Notes: generated by a model from the letters alone, not told the origin. Positions 1 to 7,945 are shown, numbered from the stretch's first letter. The stretch: DNA of 64,000 nucleotides from Thauera humireducens (GCF_001051995.2 NZ_CP014646.1:930001-994000); one strand, 5' to 3'. Numbers and translations: made by a program.

Positions 1-2944
1 CCGACGTATCCACGCTGGGGATCGATGCGCGCTGCGCCATCGACGAGGCGCCGATCTCGCCCCCAAAGGCGAAGCGGGGCATCAGGCCTTGGTTGATCAA
101 CTGCATGTTGGCTGCACCCCACTTGCGGACAGCGGGGCGCTGAATAACCCACTCGCCGGGGGTCCCCCAGTAGGCCACGTGGTCGCTGCGGTCCCCGCGC
201 TCGCTGCCAGGCAGCGGGCCGCCATAGGCTCGCGCGGGTGCGTCTTTAAGCAGGCGGCCAGTTGCAGCGTCTTCCGACGCGGCGTCGACTACGACGAGAG
301 GAACCACGATAGGGTTGGCGGCCAGCTTCGCCTCGAGCGCGGCGCGCAGTTGCTCCGCGCTGGCCTCGGCGCCAGCCTGATCGAAGCCAACCTCGAGCAT
401 CTTCAGCCACTCGGCCTTCGCCACCGTTTCGGTGATCAACTGCTGAATCTGCTCTGCCCGTGCGCGTTCCTGCTCGACGGCGGCTGCGGCTTCGGTTTCG
501 AGTCCGGCTGCAGCCTCGTCCTGCACCTGGGCAATCTGGCGCGCCAGGTATTGCAGTACGTAGGCGCTTTCCTGCCCGGACTGGTCGAGCTGCTGCACGA
601 TCTGCTTGGCGCGCTCGGCCTGCTTGATTGCGCCTTCCAGATCTCCCTGCCCAGCCAGCCCCCGCGCCTTGGTGATCGCGTTCTGCGCATCGACGCTGCT
701 GCGATCCTTGCTGTCGCCGCCCTGGCCAAGCCCGTCGATGAACTCCTTGTTCGTCTGTGCGAGACTGGCGCGGCGCTTCTCTGCAGCCTCGCGTGCCCTG
801 ATTGCCGCGTCGATGCTCTTGGTCGCTTCGCGGTACGCTTTGACCTGCGTGTCGAGCTGCGCGCGCAGGCGGGCGGTTTCTTCTTTCTTGACCTCGGCAA
901 GCCGCTCAGCAAAAGCACGCTCCTGCGTCAGCCGCTCAGATTGTGCGTCCTCAATCTTCTCGGTTGCCTCGGCGATTGCCTCCGCATCCTCGGCCAGTTG
1001 CTCGGCCAGCATGCCGGTGCCCTCGGCAGCCGTTTCGGCCGCCTCGCCGGTGCTCATGAAAGCCGGCACCAACAGGGCCGCAGCCGACAGCACAAGCCCG
1101 ATCGGGCCGCCAAGGAAGCCAAGCGCGCGGCTCAACAGGCCGACGCTGCCGGCGGCACGTGCCATCGCGCCCGCTGCTGCAGTCGCCGTGGCGGCCGTTG
1201 TCACCAGTTCCTTTCTGGCCACGCTCGCGACGCCGCCAATCGCCATCGCAACCCGCAAAGACTGCCAAGCTGCAACGTAGCTCTTGAGGGCAAACAGGAC
1301 GACAGGCGCACCAACAGCCACCGAGCCCAGCGCCGCCACTGCCGTCTGAACCGAGTCAGGAAGGTCGTTGAAGGCGTTGATGACGCCCGTCAGGCCTTCA
1401 AGCAGTGGCGTCATCGCGGTGACAGCAAGACCAATGGCGAGTTGAGTGTCCTCAAGCGCCGCATTGAACTCGTTGATCGCTTGCTGCGGTGTGTCCGCCA
1501 TCGTCGTGAAGGCTTGCTCAGTACTGCCAGCCCTGTTCGCCATCTGGTCGAGAATGTCCGCGAACTGGACGGATTGCGAACCGGTAAGCGCCAGCGCGCC
1601 GTTGATCGCCTCCGTACTGCCAAGCAGGATCGCCAGCTTGTCGGCGCTGCCTCCGGTCGCTTGCGTGACCTGTTCGAGGAATCCGGCGAAACCCTGCGAC
1701 TTGATCGCGGCCAGGCTGAAGTTGAGTCCGAGCTTATCGGCCAGCGTGGCGGCTTCCTTGCTGGGCTTGATCACCGCCGTGAGGATGGCGCGAAGCTGGG
1801 TGATCGCTTCCGACGTCTTCGCACCGCCCAACGTGAGCGCCGCGACTCCCGCAAGCAAGTCCTGAAGGCTGGTGCCGGTTTGCGCCGCAAGCGGTGCAAC
1901 CTGCCCGATCCCTGCAGCTAGCTCGTCGATACTTGACTTGCCAGCCAGAGAGGAAATGAAGAACGTATCGGCAACGTCGGTTGCCGATCCTGCTGCAGCG
2001 CCATAGGCGTTCAGCGTGCTCGTGAGCCCGTCGGCAGCAACCGCCACACTCGTGAGGCCGCCAACGGCAAGCTTGTTCGCGACTGCGAGCGTCTCGACAG
2101 CGCGGCCCGTGTCCGTGATTCCGGCCGACACAATGTCGTATAGGGCCTCTGCGTTCCGAGTTACCCCCGTACCGAACTCCCGATTCAGCTCGCGGACCTG
2201 ATTCGCGAGCGCCGGTACGTCGCCAGGGTTGTCGACGTTGGTGCGGATCTTCGCCATCGCAGTCGAGAAATCCGCCGCCAGCCTGGTCGCCGGTCCAAAC
2301 GTCCCGGATAGCCCTTTGAGCGCAACGGTGCCGGCGGCGAAGTTCGCTGCGGCGCTGGCAAACGCCTCGCTCGAAGAGTCGGTCCTCTCGGCAAGCTCCG
2401 CCACGTTCGCGCCGGCCTGCTGCGCTTCCTGCCCCATCTCGCCGAGCACCTGCGTGGCGATCTGCCCGCGTTGCTCGAGCTGCACAAGCTCCTCGCGCAG
2501 GCGGCGCTCTGATTCGGCCAGGCTCTTGGTGTCGACGCCAGCGGCCTTGAGATCGCCGCGCATCTTCTGCAGGGCTTGCTGCTTGGCCTGCAGGGCAGAC
2601 TGCGCCTGTGTGACCTCCTTGCGGGCGCGCGCAAACTCGGCGGTCAGGCCTCGGCTTGGCGTTGCAGTGGCGGCATACTCGCGCCCCAGCGCTTGGGCCC
2701 GCTGCTGCGCCTTCTCGAGCGCGACAGCCGCCTCGGCGGTTTCTTTCTTCAGCCCGGCAAAGGCCTCGACGAGCCCCTGCGTGGACTCGATCTTGCGCAT
2801 CTCCTCGGCAAGCGCGCGGAACTGCGGCGCAAGCTCGCCGCCCGATTCTGCCAGGCGGTCGATCTCATCGGCGAGCGAGCGCACACCGCCGTCGCCGGAG
2901 GTCTCGGTGTTGATGCGCAGGGTGACGTCCTGGGCGGCCTTCAT
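1..2944 (-). CDS. Phage tail tape-measure protein (3' end outside window)
   Basis: Reading the minus strand from the ATG at 2944 gives an open frame of about 981 codons to the window edge, with no stop. The first third is a long alanine/glutamine-rich coiled coil. Next is a globular part typical of TP901-type tape measures (phrases such as DFSTAMAKIRTNVD, and SIDELAAGIGQVAPLAAQTG near residues 330-350). A hydrophobic membrane-like region lies around residues 500-640, followed by a second coiled coil. A Gly/Pro-rich tail around residues 900-970 (GGPLPGS, TPGEWVIQRPAVRKWG, PRFAFGGE) is usual near the C-terminus of these proteins, so little is probably missing. In known phages the protein sets tail length and helps DNA delivery. 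Its ATG overlaps the stop of the preceding small HTH gene as ATGA. It is odd that this gene directly follows a replication/regulatory module. Family call is strong; its role in this element is inferred. Confidence 0.85.
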   Translation of the reverse strand, partial: MKAAQDVTLRINTETSGDGGVRSLADEIDRLAESGGELAPQFRALAEEMRKIESTQGLVEAFAGLKKETAEAAVALEKAQQRAQALGREYAATATPSRGLTAEFARARKEVTQAQSALQAKQQALQKMRGDLKAAGVDTKSLAESERRLREELVQLEQRGQIATQVLGEMGQEAQQAGANVAELAERTDSSSEAFASAAANFAAGTVALKGLSGTFGPATRLAADFSTAMAKIRTNVDNPGDVPALANQVRELNREFGTGVTRNAEALYDIVSAGITDTGRAVETLAVANKLAVGGLTSVAVAADGLTSTLNAYGAAAGSATDVADTFFISSLAGKSSIDELAAGIGQVAPLAAQTGTSLQDLLAGVAALTLGGAKTSEAITQLRAILTAVIKPSKEAATLADKLGLNFSLAAIKSQGFAGFLEQVTQATGGSADKLAILLGSTEAINGALALTGSQSVQFADILDQMANRAGSTEQAFTTMADTPQQAINEFNAALEDTQLAIGLAVTAMTPLLEGLTGVINAFNDLPDSVQTAVAALGSVAVGAPVVLFALKSYVAAWQSLRVAMAIGGVASVARKELVTTAATATAAAGAMARAAGSVGLLSRALGFLGGPIGLVLSAAALLVPAFMSTGEAAETAAEGTGMLAEQLAEDAEAIAEATEKIEDAQSERLTQERAFAERLAEVKKEETARLRAQLDTQVKAYREATKSIDAAIRAREAAEKRRASLAQTNKEFIDGLGQGGDSKDRSSVDAQNAITKARGLAGQGDLEGAIKQAERAKQIVQQLDQSGQESAYVLQYLARQIAQVQDEAAAGLETEAAAAVEQERARAEQIQQLITETVAKAEWLKMLEVGFDQAGAEASAEQLRAALEAKLAANPIVVPLVVVDAASEDAATGRLLKDAPARAYGGPLPGSERGDRSDHVAYWGTPGEWVIQRPAVRKWGAANMQLINQGLMPRFAFGGEIGASSMAQRASIPSVDTS

Positions 2945-3159
2945 TTGTTCGCACCTTCATTGCGCATGAACGCGTCAACCTCTGACGCTTTGAAAAACCG
3001 GATGCCGCGCGGGCCGATCCGGATCAGCGTCAACGGCACCTCTCGTGCCTCTGCGGCTGCGGCCAAGGTTTCCGGGTGAAGGCCCAAGCGTGCTGCCACA
3101 GTCTTGAGGCGCCAGAGGCCGGGGGTCGATTGGGTCGGGGCGTCGTCGTCGGAGGTCAT
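2941..3159 (-). CDS. Small HTH (excisionase/MerR-like) protein coupled to the tape measure
   Basis: This 72-aa product has a compact winged-HTH look: LKTVAARLGLHPETLAAAAE, then a basic wing IGPRGIRFFKASEVDAFM. That pattern resembles excisionase/AlpA/MerR-type DNA binders. I start it at the ATG at 3159, because the upstream in-frame start at 3198 adds a non-conserved-looking leader; the Shine-Dalgarno is weak either way. The stop TGA (2943-2941) overlaps the tape-measure ATG (2944-2942), implying translational coupling. A DNA-binding protein is an unusual partner for a tape measure, since tail-assembly chaperones normally sit there. Target unknown; the 50-bp tandem repeat just upstream (3239-3338) is a candidate. 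Confidence 0.6.
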   Translation of the reverse strand: MTSDDDAPTQSTPGLWRLKTVAARLGLHPETLAAAAEAREVPLTLIRIGPRGIRFFKASEVDAFMRNEGANK

Positions 3160-3238
3160 GGGGCATCTCAGGTTGAATGTGGTCAGCCTGCCAATCAATC
3201 GGAGTTGCAGCCTGTGGGCGTTTTTCCGGGCGGGTGGT

Positions 3239-3338
3239 GCGGTAATGATCGGGTGCGCTCGATTGCGGCGCCTGTGGACGGATGTCTAGCGGTGATGATC
3301 GGCAATACGCCGTATCCGCGCCTGTACACGGATGTCCC
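3239..3338. repeat. Two-copy tandem repeat, 50-bp period
   Basis: Two units start at 3239 and 3289. The block GCGGTaATGATCGG (3239-3252) recurs as GCGGTgATGATCGG (3289-3302). The block GCGCCTGTggACGGATGTC (3268-3286) recurs at 3318-3336 with two changes. Both blocks are offset by exactly 50 bp, while the spacer sequence has diverged. The repeat lies in the 243-bp gap between the Nu1-like gene and the small HTH gene, so it could be an operator or a packaging/cos-type recognition site. Confidence 0.7.
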
Positions 3339-3402
3339 GATGCGTTTGCGCGGTCGCGGGTGGCCCCACCGGCGCCGGATACAGACGCGGGCAGCGCCCT
3401 GG

Positions 3403-4047
3403 TCAACTGCCGTTGATGCCAGGGGCGGGGCTGGCCTTCCCCTCGAGGCTATCTGCGGAGGCGGGGTCGTCGTCGAATGACTCGGCCATTTCGTCAGCGG
3501 TGAACCGATGAAAGAGCCGGCAGGACAAGCGCTCGAGGTCGTCGGGGAGGTTGCCGGCGTGAGCCGAGAGTGCCAGGGCTGGCCACTGGTCAGCGATGCC
3601 GGCCAAGAGATCCTGCAAGCGGGACTCGACCTCGTCGACGTGCATGCGCAACTGCACTGCCTGCGCCAGGTCAGCGGCAAGGCGGTCGCGCTCGGCGGTC
3701 ATGGCTTTCAGCCCTTGCCGCAGCTCGCGTACCTGCTCGCGCAGCTCGGGCACGTCCCGCGCCAGGTCCTTGAACACGCGCGCCCGAAGGCGGGCCGGGT
3801 CCGTGCGCTCGAATACCTGCCGGGATGCCACGACGGGATCAAGCAGGCCGTCTGGTCCAAGGCTGATGACGCCGCGGCGAATCCAATCGGACACCGATTG
3901 CTTGCTCACCTCGCACATCCGGGCGAACTGCGCGGGACGAACGCGCATCGCCAGTAAGTCCTGAAGACAGAAAGGAAGCAGCGGCGTGGAACTTGACGGC
4001 GGTTCGTTTTCCGCCTTGTCGGCTTGGCCTTCGGGGTCGTGCGTCAT
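3403..4047 (-). CDS. Nu1-like HTH/coiled-coil protein (possible small terminase)
   Basis: This is a 214-aa protein. Residues about 35-60 form an HTH (PAQFARMCEVSKQSVSDWIR, then a GVISLGPDG wing). A charged linker follows, then a coiled coil of roughly residues 85-145 (ELREQVRELRQGLKAM and beyond), and an acidic C-terminus. An N-terminal HTH that reads as a sequence-specific binder plus a coiled coil is the layout of lambda Nu1-type small terminase subunits, and also of some phage repressors. No large terminase is visible in the window, so the packaging role is only a suggestion. No clear Shine-Dalgarno precedes the ATG at 4047; two three-codon mini-ORFs lie immediately upstream. Confidence 0.5.
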   Translation of the reverse strand: MTHDPEGQADKAENEPPSSSTPLLPFCLQDLLAMRVRPAQFARMCEVSKQSVSDWIRRGVISLGPDGLLDPVVASRQVFERTDPARLRARVFKDLARDVPELREQVRELRQGLKAMTAERDRLAADLAQAVQLRMHVDEVESRLQDLLAGIADQWPALALSAHAGNLPDDLERLSCRLFHRFTADEMAESFDDDPASADSLEGKASPAPGINGS

Positions 4048-4055
4048 GTTGTCAG

Positions 4056-4082
4056 TCAGTTGGTCATGGTTCAGTTGTTCAT
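4056..4082 (-). other. Two consecutive three-codon mini-ORFs before the Nu1-like gene
   Basis: On the minus strand, ATG AAC AAC TGA (4082-4071) and ATG ACC AAC TGA (4067-4056) are in the same frame. They lie 9 bases ahead of the next gene's ATG (4047). They replace the place where a Shine-Dalgarno would be expected. They may be a leader, or simply a short degenerate duplication. Confidence 0.35.
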
Positions 4083-4164
4083 GGGGGTGCTACCTACCCA
4101 CAAAACGTGGCTCTCCGTCCCCTTGTGCAGTCGTGCCCACTGGGGCCCCCGGCATTGCAGCGGG

Positions 4165-4303
4165 GCGGGTGTTGCGGGTGTTTTCAATAGGGGGGGTGGG
4201 TCCATGTGTGTGTGTGCGTGCGCGGGCGGGTGGCGCGTACGTGATGGCCTTTCGGCTTTCTCCTATAAACGACCGGGGGGGTAAAAACACCCGCAACACC
4301 CGC
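4165..4303. repeat. Iteron-like inverted repeat, candidate phage replication origin
   Basis: A perfect 20-bp inverted repeat has arms at 4165-4184 and 4284-4303, 99 bp apart. Each arm contains two head-to-tail copies of the 9-mer GCGGGTGTT (4165-4182 direct; 4286-4303 reversed). Between the arms are a G7 run, an alternating purine-pyrimidine tract (about 4204-4222, ATGTGTGTGTGTGCGTGCGC), and an AT-rich patch (tcctataaacg). The right arm ends two bases before the stop codon of the SF3 helicase gene. Iterons beside their own helicase are the arrangement of P4-type origins. The span is too wide for an ordinary terminator hairpin. Confidence 0.55.
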
Positions 4304-4305
4304 AC

Positions 4306-5664
4306 TCACGCCCCGAGTTCCTTTTTCAACGAGAGGCCCTTGATGGTCCGCACACCATCCCGGCTGTCGTAGATGGTCACGCCCAAACGCCCGCCACCAT
4401 CGGCGACGGCTTCGTAAAAGCCGGTGCGGCCCAATGGCTTAACGCCCTCGGTGCTGGCCCACTTGCGGTAGCACTCGAACACCAGCGCGGCGCCTTGCTC
4501 GAGCTCGCCACCTGTGGCGCAGTACTCGGTATCCATCAGGAACTGCAACGCGCTATTGTTCGCGCTGCGCCAAGTCTCGATCAGGCGCGAATGCTGCGGC
4601 GTCTCAGGCAGGCTACCGCGCTGCGCCAGCTTCCCGGCGCCATCGAGCAGCCAGCCCAATACCGCGCCAGCCTCTTCGGCGTTGATGCGCTCGGCAAGGC
4701 CTGTTATCTCGCTGCCAACCGGAATCGGATTGTTGAACTCCACGATGCGCCATCGCCGGAAGAAGGCGTCCGACTTGTCGCGCGTGGGCGGCAGCCGGTT
4801 GCAGTTGAAGATGTGCGCGGCCTCGCACACGAATGAAAATGGGCGGTGTGTCGGGTGCCGGCCTTCCACCACGTCGCCACCCGTCACGGCCTTGAAAGGT
4901 CCGCCAGGGATCGGCGTGTGTGGGTCGAGTTCGCCCACGATGTTCAGGGTCTTGCCGGCAAGGGCGGCCACGTAATACTCACTGGCCCAGTTCTGCGGAC
5001 TGGTCGCGCCGATCACGTCGAGCGGAAAGAGCGCGCGGAAGATTTCAAGGATGGTGCTCTTGCCGGTCGAGGTCTTGCCGTAAAGCAGCAGGGCGATACG
5101 GTGGCGCCACAGTTGGCGTGTGAGGGCGGCCCCGAGTCCCATTTGCAGCAGTTCGCGCTGTCCATCACCGTCGGCGCCAGGTCCGAAGGCGTTGCCCAGG
5201 ATGCCGAAGAAAAGCGGGGCCTCTGCCTCGAACTCTGGTGCCTGCATAACCTGCATGCGCTGGCGATGCTCGGGGGTGATCGGCTCACTTCTGATCTCGC
5301 CGGTTGCAGTCACGCGCCAGAATTGCCCATCCGCGGCGATGCCGGCCGGGGCGCCTGAGAAAAACTCCGGGTCCTCGCACAACTGACAGAGGTGCCCGAC
5401 GATCTGCCGGTAATCGGTCGCGCGCCGGCACAGCTTCTGCGTGCCGTAACGGCTCGCCACATGCACCTCGATGTGTTCCTTCGGCCAGGGCTTCCAGAGT
5501 TGGTCGGCAGGGTCGATACGGTAGGCGGTGCCCTGGTAGTGAATCGGTGGCCGCCCAGTCTCGTCGGTCGTTGTCTTGATGACGTGCGCGGCGATCTGGT
5601 GTTGCGTGGCGTCATCGGAAAGCACATCCGCCTTACGAATGAACTCGTGCACGGCGGCCGTCAT
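4306..5664 (-). CDS. D5-family SF3 helicase (phage/satellite replication)
   Basis: This 452-aa protein starts at the ATG at 5664, which overlaps the upstream stop as ATGA; a longer in-frame start at 5742 lies inside the previous gene. Walker A GKTSTGKST is at about residues 196-204. A Walker B-like NIVGELD follows, then the FNCNRLPPTRDKSDAFFRRW segment carrying sensor and arginine-finger residues, as in D5/P4-alpha superfamily 3 helicases. The N-terminal ~150 residues resemble the D5 N-terminal domain, but no zinc finger or TOPRIM/AEP primase motif is visible, so it seems to be helicase only. It should unwind the element's origin as a hexamer. The iteron-like repeat begins just past its stop. 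Confidence 0.85.
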   Translation of the reverse strand: MTAAVHEFIRKADVLSDDATQHQIAAHVIKTTTDETGRPPIHYQGTAYRIDPADQLWKPWPKEHIEVHVASRYGTQKLCRRATDYRQIVGHLCQLCEDPEFFSGAPAGIAADGQFWRVTATGEIRSEPITPEHRQRMQVMQAPEFEAEAPLFFGILGNAFGPGADGDGQRELLQMGLGAALTRQLWRHRIALLLYGKTSTGKSTILEIFRALFPLDVIGATSPQNWASEYYVAALAGKTLNIVGELDPHTPIPGGPFKAVTGGDVVEGRHPTHRPFSFVCEAAHIFNCNRLPPTRDKSDAFFRRWRIVEFNNPIPVGSEITGLAERINAEEAGAVLGWLLDGAGKLAQRGSLPETPQHSRLIETWRSANNSALQFLMDTEYCATGGELEQGAALVFECYRKWASTEGVKPLGRTGFYEAVADGGGRLGVTIYDSRDGVRTIKGLSLKKELGA

Positions 5665-6344
5665 GCGGGCATCTCCGGCACAACGCGCAACCGTTCGCGG
5701 CCCGCGCCAGGGCGTGGCGGGTGAACGATCAGATCCACACACAAGGCGCCGTAGTCGATCAACGTTTGCGCCAACTTCAGCAGGTGTTCGGGGTTGGCGG
5801 CGGCGCTGTGTGCGACATAGACGCGCCGGCCGGCGGCCAATTCGAGCCGCAAGCGTGCGGGGTCATCCTCGGGTTGAACGATGATCTTCGGCGCTGGCAA
5901 GGTCTCTGCGATAGGCCAACCGATCGCCACATTCAACGCCTGGTCAAGTGCGGGCGGATCTTCGGCAAGCGCGCGACCGTTGGCGGGGTAGCGGCGGGGG
6001 TGTTTGCCGAGCGATCGCCGCGGCAGGGTCATGGACGTTGCGGGAGGGCGGGTGGCAGCTTCGCGCTCGTCATCAATGGCTTCGGCGCATGACTGGCAGA
6101 ACGTCGCGCAGATCGATGCATTGCTTCCCAAGTCTGCCAAGCGCTTGAGCATGCCGACATTCTCGGGGGTAACGTCACACCCACACCGCCAGCACTCCGT
6201 CACGCCCGTTGGCATGAAAACAACCGGGTCGACGGGGTCAAACATCTTGTGCAGGTGCATCAACAGGTTGATAAAATCGTTGGCATCAGTGATGTGGGGT
6301 GCGCTCTCGAAAGGGACCGCACCCTTTTCTTTTTCGATGGTCAT
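5661..6344 (-). CDS. Hypothetical phage protein with a Cys4 zinc-ribbon motif
   Basis: I do not recognise this 227-aa protein. Around residues 50-85 it has CWRCGCDV and, 30 residues on, CATFCQSC, so a Cys4 zinc site is likely. The C-terminal half (EDDPARLRLELAAGRRVYVAHS, then LLKLAQTLIDYGALCVDLIV) looks like a small alpha/beta fold. A GGGAG Shine-Dalgarno precedes the ATG at 6344. Its stop overlaps the helicase start (ATGA), so the two are probably co-translated. A role in replication is inferred from position only. Confidence 0.6.
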   Translation of the reverse strand: MTIEKEKGAVPFESAPHITDANDFINLLMHLHKMFDPVDPVVFMPTGVTECWRCGCDVTPENVGMLKRLADLGSNASICATFCQSCAEAIDDEREAATRPPATSMTLPRRSLGKHPRRYPANGRALAEDPPALDQALNVAIGWPIAETLPAPKIIVQPEDDPARLRLELAAGRRVYVAHSAAANPEHLLKLAQTLIDYGALCVDLIVHPPRPGAGRERLRVVPEMPA

Positions 6345-6359
6345 GGTCTGCGGCTCCCG

Positions 6360-6596
6360 TTATGCCGCGTGTGCGTCGTTGCCGGCGCGAGCGGCCAGCC
6401 ATTGTTCATAACGGGTTTTGCTGATCAGCAGCTTCTTGCCAACCCGAACGCAGGCCGGCGCGAGGCCGTTCTTTGCACGGTCACGCAGCTGCCAACGCAG
6501 GGTGAAGACACTCAGGATGCGGGGGTACTTGTTCGCCAATTCTTCGACCGTGTGCAGGTCGTCGAGGGGCAGCGCGGCGGGTGTTGTCTCTTTCAT
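6360..6596 (-). CDS. Small HTH protein (AlpA/excisionase-like)
   Basis: This 78-aa product carries HTVEELANKYPRILSVFTLR followed by NGLAPACVRVGKKLLISKTR. That is a helix-turn-helix plus beta-wing pattern typical of AlpA/excisionase-like regulators ('V/R-x-G-K/R-x-x-x-I' wing). The ATG at 6596 is preferred because AAAGG sits 8 bases upstream; the in-frame GTG at 6605 would merge with that ribosome site. It could be the directionality factor for the integrase, or a transcriptional switch for the replication genes. Confidence 0.6.
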   Translation of the reverse strand: MKETTPAALPLDDLHTVEELANKYPRILSVFTLRWQLRDRAKNGLAPACVRVGKKLLISKTRYEQWLAARAGNDAHAA

Positions 6597-6671
6597 GGCG
6601 GTCACCTTTGTTGGTTGGTGCGCCTATGCTCCTGCCTTGTGTTGCTGTGGCGTTAGGATCAAATCGGGCGA

Positions 6672-7235
6672 TTATTTCCGTGGCATCGGAACAAGCTTAT
6701 TTCCAGTTCTCGCTCGAAAGACCTCGCGCGCCTCCCGAGCAGAAAGCACTACCTCGAACACATCCCACTCATCCATGGCGGACAACAGATCGCGCGGGAA
6801 GAACTCGTAAAGCCATGCGAAATTGTTGTCGTAGAGGTTGCGGACGGTCTTTTCGTCCACGTCGGTGCCAGTTGCGGAAAGGTCCGCTGCAACTTGAGCG
6901 CAGGCGATGGTGTGCGCAGTCCCAAGTTTGAACAGCGCGTGATACCGGAAAAACACATCTTCCCAATCGAGCCGCTCGGGGCGCCCCTTCGGGGATTTGA
7001 TGCGCAGGGCTGCGGCTGGATCCACTCCATCACCGATGGCAATGAAAGCATTCCCCAGCCAGCGACGGATATTCGGGGGAATCGGCTTGTCGGCGGCGAG
7101 CAAGACGCCCACAAGGCGTAGCAGCTTTCTGGCGCTCGGTTCGTCCACCTTGCCAGCGAGAACCGCGTTCGAGAAATGAAATGCGGGATCCTCCTCGAAG
7201 GAATCCAGCAGCGCGCTTTTCTTGTTGTCGCTCAT
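6672..7235 (-). CDS. Hypothetical phage protein
   Basis: This is a 187-aa protein without a recognised family. It is mostly helical and charged. It has a central segment with conserved-looking aromatic residues (LDWEDVFFRYHALFKLGTAH) and a segment that could be an HTH-like fold (VDEKTVRNLYDNNFAWLYEFF). It has no signal peptide or membrane helix. Its ATG at 7235 is preceded by a G-rich stretch (GCAGGGGTGGGCG) that may serve as ribosome site. Its position between the small early ORFs and the HTH gene suggests an early function. Confidence 0.5.
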   Translation of the reverse strand: MSDNKKSALLDSFEEDPAFHFSNAVLAGKVDEPSARKLLRLVGVLLAADKPIPPNIRRWLGNAFIAIGDGVDPAAALRIKSPKGRPERLDWEDVFFRYHALFKLGTAHTIACAQVAADLSATGTDVDEKTVRNLYDNNFAWLYEFFPRDLLSAMDEWDVFEVVLSAREAREVFRARTGNKLVPMPRK

Positions 7236-7332
7236 TCGCCCACCCCTGCGGCGAGCCCTGGTGATAGGTGCCGCGCCAGCGGGGCAGGGTGTCCCCGTTT
7301 TCGGTTGGCCGACCTAGGCGCGGCGTGATCAG

Positions 7333-7485
7333 TTAATCGTTGCGTGTGTTCTCCCCCGCGCCTTGCCTGCCTTGGGCGTAGTCGAGCGCGGCCGCGATGC
7401 AATTGAGGATGAATTGCTCGCCTGCGCTCTCTCCCGGAGTGAGCGGGTCGATGTCGCACTCTGGCGTACGGGTGATTTCGGTCAT
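7333..7485 (-). CDS. Small phage ORF, 50 aa
   Basis: This is a very short, acidic product that begins MTEITRTPECDIDPL and ends with a helical stretch FILNCIAAALDYAQGR. Support is the strong AAGGGGG ribosome site 6-7 bases upstream and the ATGA overlap with the stop of the preceding ORF. The same junction sequence is used one gene earlier. Function unknown. Confidence 0.5.
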   Translation of the reverse strand: MTEITRTPECDIDPLTPGESAGEQFILNCIAAALDYAQGRQGAGENTRND

Positions 7486-7679
7486 GCTGCACCCCCTTCC
7501 TGGTGGCGGGGGTGGGCATCCAGGACGCCGCAGGCGTAGTTTTCAAACATGCGGCACAAGTCCAGAGCGATGTCGGGATCGTGATTGATGACGTGCTGCA
7601 GCGCAGAAAAGGCGCTGGCCATCCGGTTTGCCTCTGCGCGCAGGTCGTCGTACTTTTCCTGAAGGGTATAGGTGGTCAT
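7482..7679 (-). CDS. Small phage ORF, 65 aa, helical
   Basis: The product is a 65-aa helical protein with a potential short coiled coil (LQEKYDDLRAEANRMASAF), then HDPDIALDLCRMFENYACGV. It is preceded by AAGGGGG and overlaps both neighbours as ATGA. No family recognised; probably an early accessory protein. Confidence 0.55.
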   Translation of the reverse strand: MTTYTLQEKYDDLRAEANRMASAFSALQHVINHDPDIALDLCRMFENYACGVLDAHPRHQEGGAA

Positions 7680-7864
7680 GCTGCACCCCCTTGGCGCTGA
7701 TCACGACATTGCTCGAATACGGCCGGGGTTTTACCAAATTTCGAGTAAAACCCCAGTGAAGGATGGTAATTACTTTTTTGATTTCTCAGCTCTGAGCGAT
7801 CAAAAGCCGAAGGGCCGAAGATTCGGCGCAGTGCTTGGTAGCGGGTAAACTGGCTGATAGCCAT
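7676..7864 (-). CDS. Small phage ORF, 62 aa
   Basis: The product begins MAISQFTRYQALRRIFG and is basic overall. A good Shine-Dalgarno (AAAGGAG, 8 bases upstream) supports the ATG at 7864. It lies 81 bp downstream of the integrase and overlaps the next ORF as ATGA. The last residues (QGGAA) match those of the next protein (EGGAA), because both are read from the same repeated junction sequence. Function unknown. Confidence 0.5.
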   Translation of the reverse strand: MAISQFTRYQALRRIFGPSAFDRSELRNQKSNYHPSLGFYSKFGKTPAVFEQCRDQRQGGAA

Positions 7865-7945
7865 GATGCAATCTCCTTTATTGCGTTGTGGTCAGGGGGC
7901 TTCCAGGCGTTGCCGCGCCTGGTTGCTCCCGCTTGCCTGAGTCCG

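Noticed and set aside
89..1921. Plus-strand open frame of 610 codons at the left end
   Set aside because: It is the shadow of the tape-measure gene read on the minus strand. It begins at TTG, has no recognisable domains and is rich in Arg/His/Gln/Leu, as expected of antisense GC-rich DNA.
4165..4303. Inverted repeat as a rho-independent terminator
   Set aside because: The arms are 99 bp apart with a G-rich interior, and each arm is itself a direct repeat, which fits iterons better than a terminator stem.
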